Assembly: GCA_033807695.1 (NCBI GenBank)
Contig: CM066310.1
Span: forward strand, 186,001 to 250,000
Length of the DNA stretch: 64,000 nucleotides
Direction: 5' to 3'
Source of the DNA: Daedaleopsis sinensis
Taxonomy: Eukaryota > Basidiomycota > Agaricomycetes > Polyporales > Polyporaceae
In this document: positions 12,074-22,600 of the stretch, piece after piece
Numbering within the stretch: position 1 is the stretch's first letter
How the letters are laid out: each line of letters starts with the position of its first letter
Program-made: the position numbers and the translations under genes
Notes under the pieces: model-generated
What the model saw: the letters and a program-made list of their open reading frames with translations, nothing else
The model's database searches: none
Told to the model about the DNA's origin: nothing

Positions 12074-14572
12074 TCATTCTACCCCCATGGACCTCAAAAG
12101 GTCCTCTACGCTCCACGACCGAGACTCCACACTGCCACGAGCAAGCCCGCTGTGCTCTGTAGCCTCCTCGTCCACTGCAGGACGCGCTAAACCACTTCTC
12201 ACACGCTCCAACTCTCCGACTGCATACACCTCCTCCACCCGTACTGTCTCATCCAATCCATCTCCCTCTCCTGGCTCGGATGCGACCCCTGAAAGCGTGG
12301 AAAAGGCCTGGTCAAGCTCCTCTAGGGATACATCATCAGGGCCCTCGGCCTCTGAGTCTGCGATGAAGGACCACTGGTCCTCGAGCTCGGTGAGTTTGTC
12401 CACATCTACTCCCCCTCCTGGACGTGTGTGCATATGGGCATGGCGGCGGTGGGATGGTTTGCCTCCTGAGAGCTCGGATGCGTAGAAGTTCCGGAGGATG
12501 CCCAGTGTCTCCATGTGAGAGACCGTGAGCCGGCAGCGTCTGGGTGTGTGAACGCCGCCGAGGTCGGAGAAGAGTCGCTCGATCTCGGCGGCGTGTGGGA
12601 CGATGCTGAAAATGCGAAGGGCGAGAGTCTTGATGGGGTAGTCCTTGGCGGACACAACCAGACCGGCCCACCATGCTCGAGCATCGGCGATGCCACCGGT
12701 AAACGGTGCCTCGTGTGTCGCATACGCACGTATGTCCTTCAGGCACTTCTCTGCTGAGTCGAGGCCCCAATCTAACTGCTTGGTCAGACGTGAGGCGATC
12801 TTCAAGGCAGCGGAGAGTTGACGTGAATGGGAGGCAGATGAGATGGCGAGGGTACGAGCGAGGGGATGAAGGAAGAGAGCGAACCAGTGAAGGTCCGTGT
12901 TGATCTGATGGAAGCCGGTGCGGATGGTCGTTTGGGCATGCAGAGTAACAGATGAGTCGTCCAAGGGCTTTGTGGGGAATGTAGCTATCTTTCGCTCTGC
13001 CCAGATCAGCTCGATCATGCAATCGGCCAATGTTGCATCACGGCTCTCGAGATTGCCAATGGCGTCGACAAGGGGCTTGCACAGCCGGATGAATTGGTCG
13101 TTTAGGTACCAGTGCTTAGCATCGTTGATGGTAAGCACCACGTCGGCAGGAACAGATGAGAGATGCGACTGCTCTTCATCTAGGCGGGAGCAGAGCTCTC
13201 GGAGAGCATGGCTACATGTGAAAGTAGTGAGTACCTAGAGAGTCGACTCAGAATAATCAAGTGATACATACCGGTGGTCATACACGCTCATAGCCTCAGG
13301 CTGTAGAATCAATGAGTACCACCGGGTTGCTGTGTGCGTCTTGAGAGCCCGAGTCACATTGAGTCGTTGCTTGATGATGTTCAGCTGCCCGCTCCAGTAG
13401 TGTGACGACTTAAAGAACGAGACAATCTTGGTATTCGCTGAGACAAGACGCTTGAGGACGGGAAAAGCAACAACGCGCCCGATGTTGGTATTGAGGGCAT
13501 GCAGGAAGCAGAATGTTGTCTATAATAGACAAATACTAGTCAGCCTTGTACATAGCAGCAATTAGACCAAGTATTATACATACGAGAACCCAGGGATATT
13601 TAACTGCAAATTTACGACGGACTGCGCGCATTGTGGTAGGGTCATCAGTCACCAGACACACCAGTTGCTCCGCCGTGACACCCTTCTTTTGCAGGGACGA
13701 CTCAATGACTGAAACAATGTTATCTGCAGTCGCTCGCTGCCCGGTGAGATCCGTCAAACCGAGGATGACCGGGCGGACACCAAGCTCAGCGAGAAGGCTG
13801 CCATAGACTGAGCGCCGCAAGACATCCTCCCACCCATCGATCATAAGAGTAAGAAGCCGCATTTTCTTCAGACGCTCCTGCTCCATAATGGTCACACGTG
13901 CTTCCTCTTGTGGGAGGTAGCTTTCTGTGAGAACGTATCGAGTGGGGACTAGATATGTTGGACGGAGTTTATGGGCCCATTCGACAAGATACGGGTTTTC
14001 AGAAGCACGGAAAGCTATCCCGGCATGGATAAGAAACCTAGAAATGCACTCAGGATGTTGTAATGTTAAGATGAATGAAGAATGACGGCGTACCGGAGCC
14101 ATATAAGGTCTACTTCTTCCTTCTCCTTATCCGTCATTACGCGATCCATAAACGCCGCGATGTTCGCTTGCCCCGACTTCTTCTGCTTCTTCGGATCACC
14201 ATTCAAGTCGACATCAATCGCATTCCGCGCTGATGATCCTGTTTGACCAGGGGCCTGAGACGAGTCGGAAGAGGCGGCGGTTTCCAGAGCAGCCACAGAA
14301 ATGGCGGTAGGAGTAGCACTGCCAGAAGCCAGGCGGATCAGGGCCGCCTTGCGTACATCGGTCGGGGCATTTGGACACAGATCAAACTTGGAAAGGTGTT
14401 GAATGCAACGCTTGTCGCGGTGCTCGACGAGTGGACTACCGGGAGGACAGTAGTGACATTGCATCTTGTAGCGCTTCGTAGATTGACCGCGTTCGGAAGC
14501 TATAGTGAAGTGCACCTCCACGAAGGGGTCTAGTTGGCGACCACCAGGCTTCTTGTTGGCAACCTTAGACAT
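12074..14572 (-). CDS. hAT-family transposase
   Basis: Cut-and-paste transposase, 772 residues after splicing of exons 14572-14094, 14037-13584, 13519-13272 and 13211-12074; introns are 56, 64 and 60 nt and the sum is divisible by three. The N-terminal region has a BED-like zinc finger (CHYCPPGSP ... H at about residue 50-65). The second exon contains the DUF659-like catalytic-core start (LTLMIDGWEDVLRRSVYGSL). The last exon has the hAT C-terminal dimerisation block (WWAGL, then LRIFSIVPHAAEIERLFSDL). The ATG at 14572 (MSKVANKKPGG) was preferred because upstream in-frame extension starts at a non-ATG codon. A nuclear protein acting on the element's own terminal repeats. No premature stop seen. 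Confidence 0.9.
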
Positions 14573-14642
14573 AGTAGCAGAAGGGAGAATGAAGTGCGAG
14601 ATCACAAAGCCTTGTAATAGAAAATTATACTGTATTCAACGT

Positions 14643-15045
14643 TCACTGTACAGTCACTAAGCGCTCATATACTCGCCACCTATCGCCACCCCTCCTCCTC
14701 CCCGACCCTTTTGCCACGCCAATTGCCAGGGTCCGGCGCTTGCCAGTGGCAATTCGGCGCGTATTTGCCAACAACACTACTAGAGACGCACCAAGTTCAG
14801 ACTGATGTACTATGACCGGGATAGCAATCGGTTCCGGTGCCAGCTCCATACGCTGTCCGAGTCCGGAGCACTCTCGGATCGCCCGAGAGGCTTTCCATAC
14901 CCATGCAGAACGGGCTGCGAGGATGCGTCTCCGCTTGAAGGAGACTCGCAGCGTTCCGGTGTTTGTCGGAGACATCCCGCTTCTCTGGGAGAGCCGCCAC
15001 TTCTGGGAAGTGCGAGGATAGGACACAATACTGTATGTCAGGTCT
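14643..15045 (-). pseudogene. 5-prime half of disrupted degenerate-homeodomain-like gene
   Basis: The exon shows the same spacing as the intact relatives at 32-35 kb: a glycine, eight residues, then LRVSFKRRR, matching G..8..LRVYFKTKR in the plus-strand copy. This resembles helix 3 of a homeodomain with the usual W, N and R positions altered. The host exon ends at the target site (14788), and the frame runs on into the transposon to a stop at 14643, so any product would carry about 46 transposon-encoded residues instead of its C-terminal block. The true start codon and more 5-prime exons (probably between 15046 and 15400) could not be fixed. Confidence 0.5.
14763..14779. repeat. hAT right terminal inverted repeat
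   Basis: Perfect complement of 11925-11941, immediately followed by the second copy of the 8-bp target duplication at 14780-14787. Confidence 0.95.
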
Positions 15046-15397
15046 AGTAGGAGGAGCTAATTAGTAGGCGCCGCCGTCACTTATACACTGAGGTTGAGAC
15101 GTACTATGCGACACATGAAGATCAGTCGTAAGACAACACTCAGAGGTCTTCTGAGCAGCGGTTCGAAATAGTAGCGAGGCCCTCCTGTGCGTGTGAGGAG
15201 TTCTGCATGGAGCTAGTCGTCGGAGAGACTTCCGCATCCGCGACTGAAACGTAGGAGACGGAAGTCGAGAGCCATCATCCTTCTGTCGTGGCAGGAGTAG
15301 CGACATCGACGAGAATGTGGGGAGTGAGATCTTGAGAGTCCAGTTTTTCCATGGATTGGCGGTCCCTATATGCTCTACTGTCAGCGGCAATTGTGGT

Positions 15398-15461
15398 CTG
15401 GGCGATGCTTGGACTGTCAGGTAAGCTTCGATGTGTAGATGGATATCCGGATAAACCCACG
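15398..15461. repeat. Right copy of the diverged direct repeat
   Basis: Counterpart of 11133-11203 with shared ctgggcgatg and gtagatggatatccggat cores. Confidence 0.6.
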
Positions 15462-15989
15462 TTCATCTCGCGTGGGACAGTTTGGTAGCAAAAGCCACGG
15501 TGGGACGCCGACTCAGTAGCCGAGTGAGTGTGTGTTGATTTTTGTAGTTGGGATTCCAATGAACGGTATGAATGCATGATTCATGATGCATATCGATTCT
15601 CGAAGGACGGAGGCGATGCTAGGCGATGGTGGTGGAAAAGACAGTGTAGGAAGCGCTCAAACTATTACGTTACCGGCCGGGTCTAGCCGGGTACACCCGA
15701 TGATATGATTGGTCGCGACGGGCGTAAGTACTGCTTTCAAACTTTCTGAAGGTCACCTTATCCCTCTTGCTCTTCAAGCATGAGCATAGGTCAAGCCTTG
15801 TCCCAATTACCTTGACTACAAGAAACATGATAGACTTCTAGCATGTCTCAGCGAGAATAATGCCCGACGCGAGATGGGAGGCTCCCGTGGCTCGCCGCAA
15901 AGAAACAATCAAATCGATGCTGAGGCGGGGACGGGCCCGATCTGCGGGCCTGAGCTCGCATTGTAGTACAGTGAGAAGGCTCCACGGTC
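15462..15989. other. Spacer between homeodomain-like relic and HET relic
   Basis: No gene, RNA or clear repeat identified in this half-kilobase. Confidence 0.4.
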
Positions 15990-16430
15990 TGCGCCATCGT
16001 CAGGCAGATGATGCACGCATCCGTCGGATTGCAGTGCGGGTTCGGAGTGAACGAGAGTGTGAACGCGAGCGTGCTGATTCAGTTTGGGCCATCCCCAGTT
16101 CCACAGGCTCCGGGGGACGGTGAACGAACATCTTCAACTCCCGTTTACCACCCCAGCCCAACCCGTCGATGCAGTCGGGATGCGCACGAGTGAGCCCAGT
16201 TATATTTCGAGAAGGAGCATGAACTTGAAGCCGAGCGAGCGAGCCAGGAGCGAGCGCTCCAAGCGAAACTTGGTGAGACATGTAGGGCGTCTTCCATGTC
16301 ACGGGGAGGGGGGACTCTCAGGGAGCATGCCGTACGGGATCTGCGAAGACTGTATACGGAGAAGGTATCGGCTCGGGTTACGGAACGGTGCTGCTAATGA
16401 TGTAGCGTGCTGCGTGGTTCTCGGGTGAGC
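15990..16430 (-). pseudogene. Decayed fragment of a HET-domain gene's middle region
   Basis: Reading leftwards, the sequence translates to an APFRNPSRYLL...QIPYGMLP block that matches APFRIPRRYLL...QIPYIMLP of the intact HET protein (about 27160-27270). A second patch resembling the region near 26830 follows. In-frame stops and shifts interrupt the rest, and no HET domain or start is present. DNA similarity to the intact gene is visible without translation around 16327-16396. It is a remnant of a second member of the HET subfamily. Confidence 0.7.
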
Positions 16431-18125
16431 GCGACGTGGAAGCTTGGTGATCATCTAGGGTCCAGCCTCGTCGGAACCACCCATTGGGAAGACGTTATCG
16501 GCGAGGAGGAGGAGGAGGAGCTGGGTAGTTTGAGACACGCATAGCAGGCATCTAGTACTGGCGAGTATTAGGCTGATATTTAATTGATAGCGTCCATTAG
16601 GTCGGAAGTTCCTCGTCTTGCCAACAATGTAGCCAGAGTGGTTGTTCTCCGAGAACCAAAGGTATGAGCGGGATTAGCAGGCGATACTGTCATATTGATA
16701 TATCCTTTGGCTCTTACTAGAACTAATACGAGATCCATTCTAAACTGTACTCAGAGTTGAGCACTCTGAATGCATCCAGAGGCCGCTCTCTGGATACATT
16801 TAGAGGGCACTACCTAATTAGCTCTTTTGCGCGCCCTGCCAATCTAGGCTCGTGGCGCTCTGCCGCCATCACGACTGAATAGGGAGTATGGTTGTACTAT
16901 TCATAGTTGCATATCCCGACACTTGATTGTACGGGCACCGGGCGGAGCGTTCACATCATCCGATTATGGCACTATGATCTGAGTGCTGTAGGTGTTGCTG
17001 TAAATCTATACAATGTCCTCTGTTGTCGAAAGGTGAGCTCGAACATGGGCCTAAAACAGTGGAGGGAAAGGGACATGCCGTATTTAGCTGCATCCGGTCC
17101 TATCGGGATAGTAGCTGATCCAACGTCTCAGCCAATGGGAGCCCGTATAACGGTGCACCTGAAAAGTATAACATAATGAGAAACATATCCTACGGCCCAT
17201 GAACTCAAAGGGTTGTCCAGGAGTCTGTTGAATAGATGTTGTACAAGCATACAACTGACTGAGATTGTTAGTTGACCAATATTTGACCGTTCAATAGTCA
17301 TGCACACATTCGAGGCTAAGACTCACTCGAGTTTCATGTAGATACCGCTGGGCACTTAGTAGTACCGTCTAGCGGTGCTCTGTTTCTGTTAGGCACAAGT
17401 AGACCGGTCAGTTTTTGTGACAATATGAAGTGTCTAAACAGCTTGAGTAGATGACATTGACTCGAAAATTAAACACCCGTACCTTGATCATGATATGTTT
17501 TGTTACAGTTCTGTATGTTTGTGCACTGAGCGCTAATTCATCTCCGGACTCGAGTGTATGTTTTATTACGCAGGCTCTCCGGCTCTCACACTGCAACCTT
17601 ACAAACTGGACTAGCAGTAGATAAATGTTCTGTACTTGTATATACTCTGCCAACTTGAACCCTGTAACTATCCATGAAAGTTGCTGAGACACAGATTCAG
17701 TGCGTGCCAGTGGGTTCAGGTTGGCACTCTACTAACTGCTGCAGTCGTCTCGCGGCCGACTGCCGCAGGTTCACCGGGACTGTGTAGCTGAACACTACTT
17801 ACTTACTTGCGTAGGTTGCGCATACCTATCACCAGCTACCGTGCCCCCGGGAAGTGCTGCAACCACGAGGAACTCACACGGCCACGCATACTGGAGTGCA
17901 CCACCGCGCGTGGCATTGATATGCAGAGTACTCAGGCTAGTAAGTACTTTCCGGTGCAGGTATAAGGCATTTGTTTGTGCGCGCGAGCGGTCGCGCGCAC
18001 CGGCGTAGTGATGGTACATGCGTATTGCTTGTGCCTAATCTGGATGCTCCACAAAATGGCGGGGTACAAGCTATGACTAGTACCATACCCTCCGGATTGG
18101 GCCAGAATGCAGAATGTCGGGTTTA
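16431..18125. other. Gene-free, relatively AT-rich interval
   Basis: No coding exon, RNA gene or terminal-repeat structure recognised apart from the MITE that follows. Base composition is visibly more AT-rich than its surroundings. Confidence 0.4.
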
Positions 18126-18361
18126 CAGCTGTTTTCATAACATTAGACCCTTTTCATCCGAAATACACGCATGGTCGGTTAGCGGAGTTGGGCTCCACGA
18201 TTAGCGGCATCTCACGGCATACGCGGCGGACTTCGCTAGAAAGGGTCCGGCAGAACAAGCCGAGAACTCCGTCTGATGTCTAGGGAGCTTCTATTAGCTC
18301 CGCATCAATCGACTATGTGCGTATTTCGGATGAAAAGGGTCTAACGTTATGAAAACAGCTG
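18126..18361. mobile_element. MITE with 46-bp inverted repeats and TA flanks
   Basis: A 236-bp non-coding element. The left end runs cagctgttttcataac from 18126, and the right end is its near-perfect complement finishing at 18361. The inverted repeats span about 46 bases with a few differences (for example cattag versus cgttag). A TA dinucleotide stands directly outside each end (18124-18125 and 18362-18363), the target duplication expected for Tc1/mariner-type elements. No transposase inside, hence a miniature non-autonomous element. No second copy was found in the window. Confidence 0.85.
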
Positions 18362-19246
18362 TAATCACGGCCTATTTAGGAATGAGGCGGGATGCACCGA
18401 TCGTGCGGGAGACTTGACGCTATAGCATCTCAGTAGAGATGTAGGATGTATCAGCAGGTCCTCTGGTGAGAGCATATGATGGATCTCACTTTTGTTCTAC
18501 CTAGAGGTGTTGATATATCCGTCTGCCAGGGTCTGGTGGGATTAGTGCTGAGTGACGAGCTCTTGAGTGACCGGAACACACTGCGCCTTTTTCTAGATGT
18601 ACATATACGACTGAATGAGCCATGTTGCAACACTCGCTGATGAGAAAGGACCTTCGCCAAGACATCACGAATGTAACACTCACATGTTCATAACATTCAC
18701 TTATAGGACAACGTGGTTAATAGACGAGCCAATGCGCCGATGTGGTAGACATGATAGGACTCAAAGTCTACCAAAGCTCAGAGTCCGAGTGTTCAGCAGC
18801 AGCCCAGGTGGCCCAATCATGGTCGTAATCCGGATACCATCCGGCACCTGTCGAATGCTGTCCTTGATCTCTCCTGAGAATACGGCGAACGAGTCCCTTA
18901 CGGAAGCTCTTCAGCCATCCAGTCTTCTTCTTTCTGGGAGCATCGTGACGTTATGGTGTTGCGGGATGTGCAGAAAGGGGAACAGGACCCTCCGGGGCCG
19001 CAACTTCAGAGCGGCGAGACATACGGGAAAGATGTGGCAGCACCGACTCCGGTTCTTCTCGCGAATGAGATAGAGGTAAAGGAGCTACCAAGGGAAGTCT
19101 TGAGTTGGTTGCCAGTGACAGCGGGCGACATGCGTCTGTCATGACACCGATGGGAAGTTCCGCCCGCCGCACCGAGCCCAAGCGTGTTGACTCAGCGAAT
19201 TTGTTTTCGTATTCACCATCGCGTCTCAAATGCTACTGCTCGTGCG
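18362..19246. other. Original 3-prime flank of the HET gene, no gene recognised
   Basis: Before the LTR element arrived this sequence directly followed the HET gene's last codons. The minus-strand continuation gives a stop within three codons of the insertion point. Some frames between 18760 and 18960 look exon-like, but no family was recognised. Confidence 0.45.
19242..19246. repeat. 5-bp target-site duplication, left copy (gtgcg)
   Basis: Identical to 25533-25537 on the far side of the LTR element; five bases is normal for Ty3 integrases. Confidence 0.9.
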
Positions 19247-19614
19247 TGTAAGCTGGCCGTTGGGCCAGCGGACACTGGAGTCTAACACACGAGGGCACGC
19301 AGCGGAATAACGAGCAAAAGCTGCGTAGCGCGAGAGGAAACTAAGTAGGGATACAAGCGAGTGAGAACCACAATACGTACCTGCGTAGCGCGAGAGGAAA
19401 CTGAAGCGCAACGCAGGGGAGGAGGGGTTTATGTACGTAAATAGTCCAAATACTGAGAAAGCGAGCATGAGTCCGTTCGTCCAATCCTGTCCGTCCGCCA
19501 CAGCGGTCCAATCCCGTCCGTCCGCCCGTCCGTCACCTGTCTGTCAACTCTCCGTCACCCGTCTGTCCGGTGTGCGTCCGTGGTCCGAGGAGTGAGCCGT
19601 GTGATGGCATTACA
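19247..19614 (-). repeat. 3-prime LTR of the chromovirus
   Basis: 368 bases with short inverted ends tgtaa/ttaca; differs from the other LTR by seven transitions. Confidence 0.96.
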
Positions 19615-19626
19615 CTCCTCCCCACT
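19615..19626 (-). promoter_or_regulatory. Polypurine tract (plus-strand primer)
   Basis: On the element's sense strand the 12 bases before the 3-prime LTR read agtggggaggag, an all-but-one purine run in the standard place for second-strand priming. Confidence 0.75.
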
Positions 19627-19646
19627 CTGAAGAAGAGCGAGGGGTG

Positions 19647-22600
19647 TCAAGCTGGAAGTCGGAGGTCGACGTTGTTGAGCTTGAGGTAGTCGTCGAGTGC
19701 GACGAGGTCCTTGACCTCGCGCCCAGGGAGCCACGAGTCCGAGCCTGCACCGTACCCGAACCAGCGAACCAGGAAGCGATATCCGCGTTCGGCGCGCTTG
19801 TGGTCGAGGATCCGTTCAACGAGAAACTCTTCGCCGTCGGCAGTCATGACTGGGCCTGGCTCGGGGTGTGAGCGTGCGGGGAAAAGGGCGTCGTCGTTGG
19901 GGATGTAAGGTTTGAGTAGCGAAGCGTGGAACGTGGGGTGAATGTTCATGGAGGCGGGGAGTTCGAGGGTGTAAGAGGAGGTTTCGGGATGAGCGCGAGA
20001 GACGACGTAGGGCCCATCGAAGCGGACCATGAACTTGGCGACACGATGGTCTCCGCGTTGCATGTAGTCGCGACGGCGGTGGAAGGTGGACAAGAGGACG
20101 CGGTCCCCGACGGAGTATGGTACTTCAGGCCCGCGATGGGCGTTGGTTGCGAGGACTTGGTTCGTCTTCGCGAGTAGGAGGTTATCTTGGGCCTCCAGCA
20201 CGTCGGTCTCGATCTGAGCGATGAGTCGAGCAGCGCGGGCGCCGTCGTCGTCTGTAGAAGCGAGAAGATCAGCGGTGTGTGTGGACGAAATTGGAGGAAG
20301 AACACGGGGAGCGCAACTGAGGCGTAGTTGGAAGGGGCTGAATCCGGTGGAAGCGTTGATGGTGTTCATCAGTTGAAATCGGACAAGTGGAAGTGCGCGG
20401 ACCCAACCGGTCTGGTTGCGTGAGACGTGGTACCGGAGCATCTGGATCATAGTACGGTTAGTACGTTCACTAGCGCCGTCGGTCTCAGGATGATAGGAAG
20501 TGGACATGCGGAGGTCGACTCCGGAGAGCTTATGGAGTGCCTTCCAAAATTTGCTGACGAATAGCTTGTCGCGGTCGCTGACGATTTGCAGTGGTAAGCC
20601 ATTTTCGCAGTACCAGTGTTGGAAGAAGAGAGCTGCGAAGTCTTCTGCGGAGATGTCAGTTCGTGTCGGAATCAAACGAACGTCACCTCCGAGTCGGTCG
20701 GTGATAGTAGCTATGCAATTGTTGCCTCCGTCGTCCGGGAGTGCGCCGACGAAGTCGATGCAGATGGAATCGAAACGGTGGTCTGGGACGGGTAGCGGAT
20801 GAAGAGGTCCAGTTGGGCGTTTCGTGGACGGCTTGTTGCGTTGACAAGCGTCGCAGGATGGGATGTACAGTGTCTCGAGGTCCTTCCACATGTTAGGCCA
20901 ATAATAAGACGAGCGGAGCGAACCGTATGACTTCTCAGAGCCGAAGTGGCCCAGAGCGTCGTGAGCAAGTCTGTAGAGGCCTTCTCGTAGGTCGAAAACG
21001 CGAGGGATGCAGAGTCGGTCTCCAGCGAAGAGGAGGCCGTCGCGGACTTGGATGCCAGCCACAAATGAGCCGTCCAAGTCACCTGCGAGGAGCGGTAGAA
21101 GGGGGTTGTTAGCGGTAGTGAGGGAGGATATAAGTCGAAGGCACCACTTGTCCTCGCCGTAGCCAGAACGAATACGTTCCAGCCACGCCGGGTCCGAGGC
21201 AATGTGTAGTGAGCCAGAGTGTATAGCGGCAACCCGTGTACGAGCGGTGTCTGGCAGGCGAGAGCGCATGGCTGTGGACGCATCGCGGAGGAGTCGCAGA
21301 GCTCCGATCGCGAGGATCGGAGTAAGGAGCGAGTCTGGTGGCGAGTCTGCGGGAGGTTTCCGGCGGGAAAGGGCGTCGGCGACGCTGTTCTCCTCCCCTC
21401 GGATGTACGTGATGGTGTAATCGTACTGTCCCAGAAACTCCTGCCACCTCGCTTGGCGACGTGACAGGTGTTTCTGTGTGTTAAAATTCTCGAGGGTGCG
21501 ATGATCCGTGAAAATCGTGAAGGGCACACCGAGAAGGTCGACGCGCCATTTCTTGAGCGCGCGCACGATTGCGAGCAATTCCTTCTCGTGTACCGGGTAG
21601 TTCAGTTCGGCGCCCGAGAGCTGGGCGGACTCGAACGCGACTGGTCGTGCGGTCTCGAGGGTTTCGCCGTAGGAGAGAACGGCGCCTGTACAATAATCGC
21701 TCGCATCAGTAGACATGAAGATGCGATTATTCCCAAGGTTAGAGTGGTCGATGGAAGTGAGACACTCATGGCTCGTTACGAGACATTTGACAGCTTCGAA
21801 GGCGAACGTGTGCTCGGCCGTCCATTCGAAGTTCTTCTCGGCTTCTTTCGTAGTGAGCGGGTTGAGTATCGAAGTGTGGTGTGCGAGTTTCGGCAGGAAA
21901 TTCGCGATGTATCGAACCAGGCCGAGGAACGCACGGACGTCGTGTGCGCAAGTGGGAAGTGGCCAGTCGAGGACGCGTGCGATTTTCGAGCCGTCCAGGC
22001 GAATCCCGTCGAGGGATATGTTGTGCCCGAGGAAATTGAGGTCTGTGCAGAAGAGTGTGGTCTTCTTCAGCGAGCAGTACAATGAATGGGACTGGAGCGC
22101 AGTGAGGATGGTGTGCACGTTGCGGACGTGCTCCTCGACGCTCGACGACCATATAATGATGTCGTCGAGGTATACATGGCAAATGGACCCGATGAACGGT
22201 CGCAGAGCGTTGTACATGCGACGTTGATGTGTGCTGGGAGCATTGCGACACCCTTGAGGCATCACTGTCCATTCGTAAAGGCCGAAGGGGGTAGTGACGG
22301 CGGTGTACTTGACGTGATCCGGGTGTACTTTCGTCTGGAAGAACGAATTAGTCATGTCTAGTTTCCCCCACACCTTACCGCGTGCGCAATCCGAGAGGAT
22401 CTCTTGGATGCTAGGTAGGGGGTACGCGTCGGGTATGGTGTTCGCGTTCAGGGTACGGTAGTCATTAACCCATCTAGGAAGGGCAGATGGGTCAGCTTTA
22501 GGTACCAAGAAGGAAGGAGACGCGTAAGGGGAGGAAGAGGGACGCAGCCGACCGGCCGCGAGATGTTGATCGAGCAGCGTCTTCCAGGCCTCGCGATATT

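Larger units (their letters stand above)
11925..14779 (-). mobile_element. hAT-superfamily DNA transposon, structurally complete
   Basis: A 2855-bp element bounded by perfect 17-bp terminal inverted repeats (tagtgttgttggcaaat at 11925-11941, its complement at 14763-14779) and by 8-bp direct repeats ctagagac. Subterminal DNA at both ends carries several ggcaaat, ggcgaatt and ggcaa-type motifs, as expected for hAT transposase binding sites. It encodes one spliced transposase on the minus strand with BED-type zinc finger, DUF659-like and C-terminal dimerisation regions and no visible stop. All parts needed for an autonomous element appear present. It has landed in the exon of a minus-strand gene, 0-8 bp from a 5-prime splice site. 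Confidence 0.93.
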
